A stretch of 64,000 bases of DNA from positions 434,001 to 498,000 of the forward strand of contig JBBELK010000112.1 in the NCBI GenBank assembly GCA_037783545.1, given 5' to 3'. The stretch comes from Henricia sp. BOLD:AAB3569 (lineage: Eukaryota; Echinodermata; Asteroidea; Spinulosida; Echinasteridae). The notes under the pieces are model-generated. The model was not told the origin of the DNA and made no database searches. It saw nothing but the letters and a program-made list of their open reading frames with translations. Position numbers and translations under genes: made by a program. Below, one piece after another: positions 52,101 to 61,100 of this stretch; the first letter of the stretch is position 1, and each line of letters opens with the position of its first letter.

Positions 52101-55100
52101 GCTATCCAGAATCAGTAAAAAGCAAAACCGCGACTTCATAGACCAAACAAATGTCCCAGAAACTGCCGTGGAGAGGAAAAATTTCACAAACTTTCGAACA
52201 ACAAGTGACGAAAGCCGTGACGCGCGCTCACTACACCGTTGAGCCACACGTAATATTCACTGCGCGTAAAGACGTACGTACATACCTACTACACAACTTA
52301 ACAATGTTATTTATGAATTTCGGTGCTGATGTGAAGCTCGGTACGTAGGGCGTACATCTCAACGGCTGGCTGATCGCATAAAATAACACGTTCCATACTC
52401 CATCCGCAGCAACCTGCCTGCTTCCCACAAACGGCCATCGCACGTCTGCAAAGATGCACGCAATTTGCCACACAGTCCAAATACACATATCTGCTATCTA
52501 CGACAACACTGCTTGATCACCCTGAATGCTCGAAACAATACAGCGAACAGCAGTTCACTGTACTGGCCAGGGCACGTACAGGCTGTAGTATCATGCATCT
52601 GCGCATGATCGAGGCTACGTATACTCACTTCACTAAGCCTGTTGTGTGTCATCGGAAAGAATTTGTGCACACACTTCATGTAATCTACATGTAACTGTGC
52701 ATGCACTGTAGCATGCTTCCTGCTGTAGACCAATGTCTTCCCCTCCTTTATCCTTATTCTTTGTCGCTTAGCGTCATGCCAATTTGCGTTTTGCTCAAAA
52801 AGTCTTTGTCGTTACTTAATTATATTTTCTGACTACATATTGTCGTTACTGTGCATGCAGATTGCACTGTTGAAGGATAAAATGTCAACATCCGTTGCCT
52901 ATACATACCGTAATAATGTGTCGTGTACGACAAATTACAAATGTCGTAGACTGTCTGTTAATAATAATAATAATAATGAAAATTTATAATGCGCCGGTAT
53001 CCATCAAAAAAGATGCTCATGGTCTGTGACGTAATTAATTGAAGGCCACCATTTCTTTGTGAACAGGCGAGCTCTGCTGTTGGCACGTGCATAGGCGACG
53101 GCCGAGAACAATCGCATGCACGTCAAAAATGCAAGAGACTAGACGTGCTATCAAGACATGGCGTATTGCATAACGATAAGACAAATTTGTGTGGTTTTCA
53201 GGATTCTAAGAATGATCCGGAGGACAACCCCTTCAAGTCAAAGTATGAAGCCAGGGAGATTCTCCAGGAACTGCGGGCAAAGTTAGAGAAGTTCTATGGG
53301 TTGACTGCTGACCAGCAAGGCTCTCAAGACACAGGTACACTATACATACGTACCTGTATACGCGTAAATAAAATGCAAAGTATACTCTGATAGATGTACA
53401 TGTAACACATTTTATTTGCTAGTAAAATGTGTATGACTACATGTAGCTCTTGTGGCAAGTACCCAGACCTGGGGTGGATTTCAATAAAATTGACTTAGCC
53501 ACTGGTCTAAGACCGGTCCTTTATTGCCGGCTATCCAACTTTTAGCCAGTCTCGGCTTAGTCGCTGGCTCATTGCAATAAACCAGTCTTACTGAAGTACG
53601 GCTGTGCCAGCCGAAAAACACACATACTTAATTGAAGGTGACGCAGCCGGCTATAATTGCGTAATTCCAAGCCAAGAAAAAATCCTCACGAAGCCACTTG
53701 ATGGTGCATGCACTTCAACAGGATTTGCAAAGAAACTGACTGCGAAAGTTATCAAATAGCACTAAGGCTCCATAAAAAATATTGCTTGATTCTCATCAGA
53801 ACATGGGTAAAAATTTGTACGACCAGGGCAATTTATATTTTATAATTTATATATATTTTTTGGGTATTAAAGCGGATTCTCGCAGCACAATCCGATCAAT
53901 TCCGATGACCAGGCCATTTTATATTTTATATTTTGAGAGTCATGTGGACCCAATACATTCAGAGATGAACATGTAATTATGGGTAAGAGTTCCATACATG
54001 AATGTCGCTAATTTTCCCCAGCAGGGCCTTTATTGGCCTTTAGAAAGCAATAACACATCCTAAAAAGTCAAATTTAGCAGTGACAAATAACTTTTTGATA
54101 AAATCCTGTCGTAGCCAAACCATAGAGCAAGGAGCATACATAGCCTGAGCCTCTAGCCCCTTTTCGTAAACTCCCTTATAAATTCTTACTACGTCATACG
54201 ATAAACAGATCATTGTGTGTGCAACGTGTAGTTGGCGTTATGCTATTCACATGTTGTTGATGTGTGTTAGGTTGGCACATATGGCAAACGCAGTGCTCTG
54301 TGTGATTTTTATTTACATGTATGCTCGACATGACATACACGTTGTTCATGACATGCACTGTGCGGCGCCTTGGCGCTAGAGGTACTGGGTCTGCAGAATG
54401 CAAGCACCGCGCCGGTGAAAATGTGCGACGAAATAAAAGGCACAAAAATCTCAGGTAAATTTTCCGACTGCTATTGTAGGCCGTGAAAAACAGCACTTTT
54501 TAAAAGGAAAAATATACCTGTAAAGTTACCTCGGGCAGTTCTGAAGTTTTACTTCCCCGAAAGAGAAAATTACTTGTCACGGGTGATTCGCAATTCGGCC
54601 GGCCCAGCGCGACTGAAACGGAACCACGATCCCGCTGGCAAATCCTACGTAGGCCTATATGTACCTCGGAACTGCTGCGTACCTCGGGCCATGCATGGCC
54701 ACCGGGGAATTACGGAATAGCAGATGATGTTTGAAAAAGAATCCACCAACATCACCATCATTCAGAAAATATAGTCCTCACTGTTTTTCAAAGTTGGGAT
54801 AACATTATAAAATATAAATTTGACATTTCTGCAGGCATATATGGCATCCGGAGGTTTTATAATTTGTATACAAAATATTAAAAAAATCGATCCGGCGCCG
54901 CAAATTTGACCCGGCCGCTGATGAGAATCAAGCAATATTTTTTATGGAGCCTAAAGAGGCACCAATGTGTATTTTGTTCACTACACTTTGTCTTCTTTCA
55001 GCACAAATTACAAGATACAGCACTGTTTCCAAAAATTACAGACCAATTATAGCCTGCTTGCCACAGGCTTAAATTTTTAAGACTGGTCTTACAATAACCC

Positions 55101-58100
55101 TTTGCTTACCAATGTCGAGTTTACTCGACCACACAACACATTATGCTTGCTTACTAATGTCAAGTTTACTCGACCACTGACCTCATAGTTTTCACACGTT
55201 TGCCCATACCTGTGGTACACAATAAACATGTGGCAATAAACAATGCGGTATGCAAAGGGTTAACCCCAACACTCCTCAATCCTTCAAAATCAATATGATT
55301 TTACATACATCTCAGGGAGTTAGGGTTAAGACCATGATATTGCAAGCGGGCTGTAATTATAGACCGGTCTTAGTGGACGCCGTGTTAGCCGGCTAAGCCT
55401 GGATACATGTAGACTGGTCTTAGAACGCATATTGCAATCCGCCCCCGATTCTCGCCCAACACGTCTGGACACCAACAGTGAGGGCTCATTGCTGATTTGT
55501 TGACACTAGTCTCAACGCCAGGCCCATCAGTGTTATATATTGGTGTGTATGTGGACGATTGCATTTGACCGAGTTTGGGGAGGAAATTCTTCTTGTTTGT
55601 CCGAGGACATTGTCATAAAGATGTGCTAGTTACTAAATATGAACCTATAATGTGATAAAAGTGAATAAAGGTATGTGTTTTGCTTCTTGAGGAGACTATT
55701 TTGATGTCCATTATATGATGTATATGTGTGTATGAGGTTTCCGTGCTTTGCCTGCTGTGCTTATGATAATGAGCCAAAACCTTCGCAGGGGTAACACACT
55801 GAAATGGGTGTCTGTATCAGCTATATAATCGGCGATGAGCCTTTCAGCAAAGTGTCCAGACCTGTTGGGGGAAGCATCCCCATCAGGTCTGGGTACGAGA
55901 CTAGTGGCAAGGCTGACTACACATCCTTTATCACATGTGGAGATAATGTACATGTAGTATTTAAATGATTGGTAAACTGTTAAAAACAGTGTTATTTCCA
56001 CTCGTAATGTAGATGCAGTAATACTTCAGAAAACCTGAAAAATCCATATATTTTTGTGTATGAATGAATGGTAAAAACGTTGTCTGCAGACAACTTAATA
56101 AAAACCCAAAACACCTTCTTTTGGCAATTGCTCCCACAAAGGTATCATTTTACATGGAAAAAACCATGCGGTGTTTACCATTGCTATGAACACTTTTAGG
56201 GAAGACACACAAATCTAACCACCGGTACCGACTACGGTACATGTATCTGCGTTTTCCGTGGTACCGCCTGCATTAAGTAAGCTGTTTTCGAGCGGTACTG
56301 CTGTCGGTACCGGCGGTTAGATTTGTGTGTCTTCCCTTAGTCAGTTTTTCCATGTCAACTCGTGGAGTAAAATTTTGGGTCACTGCAAATGATGTTCTGT
56401 GGCTTTAACTGTGACCTATGTCAAATGCGAGAATTATCTTGGACGTAGATTTGCATCTTATGTTGGCATGTCTACGCTATCTGCTGGGACTGAACTTCAT
56501 TGACACGGAAGAGACTTCGTCCGGTGAGGACTACCTGACTGCCTGTAGGACGATGCTCCAAGACTACGCACTGGACACGAGGGCGGTAGCACTAGTCGTC
56601 GTGATGCTGAACCAGCTTGGAATCCTGTGGAGTGGCAGACAGGAGCTTGAGAGATCTCTGGACTTGCTTTTGGTAAGGAACCAGGAGCCAATTTCATATA
56701 AAAGCTAGCAGAAAAATTTGCTTAATCCAAAATTTGTTTGCTTTATAAAAATGGGACAACAGTCAAAATTGTATGTCAACTTGTGTTCTTGGCAAGAATA
56801 AGACCGTGTTTACACTGGTCCCGAGCTCGGGATCAAGATTGATCTCCTGATAAGAATGCGTCAGTGTTAACCACAATGTTTCTGAGCGCCGCGTTTACAT
56901 TCTGTAGATGATCTCGTACACGGTACCAGAAGTTGCAGTCAAAGGTCATGCTCTGTGTGTATGTACTGATCAGTGTGTGTGCATACATGTAGGTTGTGCA
57001 TGTACAAGTACGCCACTTAAATTTCACGGGCTTTTCCCCGCTACGGCTGTGGAGCGGATGCGGCAGGATGCGGTAAAGATTAATTGCTTATCTAACCTCA
57101 AACTGATCCCGAGCTCGGGATCTAACCCTCCGCCAATGTAAGACGAAAATCTCGGGGTCTGATCCGGGGCCAATTTGGTCCCGAGAGCGTTTACACTCGT
57201 TTTGTGATCTGGGGCTGATCCCGAGCTCGATGTTGACCTTGAGCTCGGTATCAAGTGTAAACATTTTTTTAGTGCGTCATTTTACTCCAAATTCCCTTAC
57301 TGCTTTTTGTAAAAGGACGTGTGTCAAATTTACCCTTATTTCAATAATACATTTTTATTTCTCAGTTTTTGAATTTTTATCATTCTTGCATTAATTTCAT
57401 ACGATCAGGAAGCAGAGAATGTGTACAAGAAATACAATCATGAGATCGGTGTTGCTCCCTATGGGATGACAGAGTAAGTTCCAGTTTATTCTCATCAGCA
57501 CTGGGATTTCCCAATAATTTATCTAGTCATTTGCAGTGTTCTCCACTGCTAAAGTGTCCAGGCGCTCTGAGCAGCGCCCTCACGCGATGGATCAGTCTTT
57601 GCCGTGTGAGGGCGCTGTTCAAAAACGAATGCATACAACTGCCATAGCCGTTATCAACCACGGCCGTTATCAACCACGGATTGGGTCACCAATGCGATGA
57701 ATATGCATGGTTAGTGTACGATAATGAAACCAGCGGCCAGCGAAACATGTTTGGTGACTTTATACCTAATTTTGTCCTGGCGCTAATGGTACCTTCTTTG
57801 ATTTTTTCCGGGCGGCACGCTCGGACAAAACAGGTAGTGGAGAACACTAGTTGTTCTAAGGAGATAACTTCAGCCCACGAATGACAACAAAATAGTGCAG
57901 GAACAGACCTTTCAAAAAAATACCTTGTGTACAAATTGTCCATTTAACGTACGTAAAAACTAAATAGGCCTATGCTTATGCTTTGTGACTTTTTGGAATG
58001 TCTTTGCACTACGTACAAGTACGTTATGGGAAATCGCTCCGTCAAGTCTTTATTCTCGGCAGGCTTTTTGTAGCTGAAGAAAACCGACTAACAGACCACC

Positions 58101-61100
58101 AAAGACACCAGAAATTTGAAGCAGCCTACACCCACACGCTGTACTACTTGGCCCAGGTCTACGGTAATTTGGGAGATAGAACAAAGGTAAGTCTAAGACT
58201 CTGTTCTCACTAGAGAAATCGCTTCGTTCGACGATGATTCAACGTTGATTCAATGAAGAGTTTTCCTGATGTGAAAGCACACCTCTTCATTCGACGATGA
58301 TTAGAATCGCTTCATTCGATGAAGCAAATAGCTTCATTCGATGAAGCAAATAGCTTCATTCAACGAAGACATCGCTTCATTCGATGAAGCAAATTTGTAA
58401 TGAGAACGCTCCTTTCGTTCGACGAAGCAATTTGGCAGGCCTGGTTGCACAAGTGCCCTGTCGCTGCTTCTACAACAAAATGGGACGAATTTCAACCTGG
58501 CGCTCAGATGCACGAATATAGGAGTGCGTTAAAGAGGCGCTGTTGCAAGAGGATGTAAACTTGCATGTGTATGATTTTTTGGGGAACTATAAAACAGACA
58601 AATTAACCCCTAAAGTTTTGTTTTGTGGCTTGATTTCCCACAGTCAGCCAGTCACTGCCATGAAACGTTAAAGCGTCAATTGGAAACCAGTCAATATGAA
58701 CCTATGGATTGGGCTTTGAACTGTGCAACGTTATCACAGTATTACATCACTCTGGATGACTACACACTGGCACGTCACTGTCTGGGTAAGCTTTCTGTCT
58801 TTTTGTGATCCAAAATATCAATATTTACATTGGGGGCGCGTGTAGTCTAGTGGGTAATGAAACGGGGCTCACAATCGGAAGGTTGTGGGTTCAAGTCCCA
58901 CTATGGCTCTGGGCAAGACACTCAATCAAGATATATATATTTTTTTTAAACAAACATTTCGTCTGCACAAAAACAATCTTAAAGAATTCATAACAAGCCC
59001 TTAAAGACCCCAGAATAGCTCTAAAATGCACCAGAAAGCTTATAAAATCACAAATTTTCCCGGGGCCCTTAAAGGCCCTGTAGATGATCTGTTTTTGAGC
59101 GATTCTGCGAATAAAACCATTATAAATGTTTCAAATATTCGTTCTCAGTTGATCGGGTACTATATGTGGCTTGCGTCATGCACTCTGTGGCGCACATACT
59201 GTGTGTGCGCGCGATCCATAAAAATGCATCGCGTTGGAACACGCACACGGAGTACACAGCGCCCATGCATTTTGGACCGCGTAGATGCGAACCAAAAATA
59301 AGTAAATCGTTTGCAAACGATCTAAATAATTTCATCTTTACGGATTATTTTCTGGTAAAATGATATCATTTTTCATTGGATAGTTGCTATTAATACAATC
59401 TTTACTTTCAGAACTTTTCCCCTGTAAACTCGTTGATTACTTTTTGGGGTCATTGCAAATGATCCACTGGGCCTTTAAGTGGGCCTGGACCCCACGCAGT
59501 GGCTTCGCGGGTTATCAAGATGTTATAGGGAAATGTGCTTATCACAGAGTCGTGTTTGGCAAAGAAACATGCTTAACACAAAAATTGGATTATTACAGAA
59601 GCGCGAAATTTAGCGCAGACATTTTCGTGGTGAGGAAGTATGCTTCGCACAGAAATTTGCTTAACACAAATTTGTTTTGCACAGAAATGAGTTCGGCTGG
59701 TCTTGTGCAGAATTTTGTTCACCAGTAATTTCAGCTAAGCAACTTCCGGTACTGGAATGTGATTACAAAATTGGAAAAAAATGTTTTTTGAAAACCTATT
59801 TTTTCCCCTTATTTCAGCAAGTGCTACACGAATCTACGCCGAAGCCCTCGAGAAACTCCCTGCAGTAGAAACGGAAGAGGACCAATTTGACGACGATATC
59901 GACAAGCTGAAACGTCACAAGGCAGACATTGCAAGGTGTTGGCTCAAATACTGCTTGGCTCTCCTAAATCTATCAAAGTAAGTTTGTTTTTTTATTGCCT
60001 GTGAAACGCTATACAAAATTGTTAATGAAAAATCAGCTTTTCTGGAAATGTCTTAAATTATCCTAAAGCAAAATTAAGCCTGTCCTGAAACTATTTTCCC
60101 AGGAATTTTTTGCAATTCCATGTTTGTCGATGCCGACAGGTCTGAACTTGTCAAATTCGACCAAAAACTGACTTTTCTGAAAATGTCCCAGAAATGATCA
60201 TAAACAAAAAGTAAGCCTGCCTCACAGCTCTTTTGGATATTTTTACAATGACATTTTTGACAAAAATGACATTTTTGACAAAAATGACATTTTTGACAAA
60301 AATGACATTTTTGACAAAAATGACATTTTTGACAAAAATGACATTTTTGAGAAAAATGACATCTTTGAGAAAAATGACATGTTTGAGAAAAATGACATGT
60401 TTGAGAAAAATGACATGTTTGAGAAAAATGACATCTTTGAGAAAAATGACATGTTTGAGAAAAATGACATGTTTGAGAAAAATGACATGTTTGAGAAAAA
60501 TGACATGTTTGAGAAAAATGACATGTTTGAGAAAAATGACATGTTTGAGAAAAATGACATGTTTGAGAAAAATGACATGTTTGAGAAAAATGACATGTTT
60601 GAGAAAAATGACATTTTTGACATTACATTGTTGATGCCACTACGTCCGGGCTAGTCAAAGCAGACTATACCGAAAATGATCTAATACTCATAACACTGTC
60701 TATGAAATTTCTTGACGCTTGATTTACAGAAAAAAAATAGGCTGTTTTAAAAGTGCTTCTGTGAAATTGCTTCCACAATAATGCTTTAAAAAAAAAATCC
60801 ATGAATTTTGGAAGGTGTTGACTACAACTCTTGCTTGTTGTTTTCGATTTTCGTCAGGGACAAACTGACTGTGAGCACCGACCAAAGTAGAAATTTAACC
60901 GACCCATCATCAACACAAGAAGACATAGGAAACGAAGTTCCCAATGGTGCCAATGCAGCGAACAGCAAAGAGCCACAATGCGAAACAAGAGCTGAATGTA
61001 CCGAAAAGAACAAAGATGAAACGGAAGAGGAAATGCTCCAGAAGTTAGTCATGAAGTTTGACAGTTTAGAGCTGACATCATTAGAGGGCAGGGTCACTGA

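Larger units (their letters stand above)
53471..55446. mobile_element. Element J, host of two nested insertions
   Basis: The left end GGGGTGGATTTCAATA and right end TATTGCAATCCGCCCC are inverted. Both subterminal regions carry GACTGGTCTTA/AAGACCGGTC words. It contains elements K and L plus a short repeat (55263-55327). In KIFBP intron 2. Confidence 0.7.

Noticed and set aside
58073..58186. Alternative KIFBP exon 5 acceptor at TTTTTGTAG
   Set aside because: Joining it to exon 4 gives an immediate stop codon; the acceptor ten bases upstream keeps the frame and the family sequence.
60233..60654. ORFs with TFLTKM, FEKNDM or FFSNMS periodicity
   Set aside because: Translations of an 18-base intronic tandem repeat lying between KIFBP exons 7 and 8.
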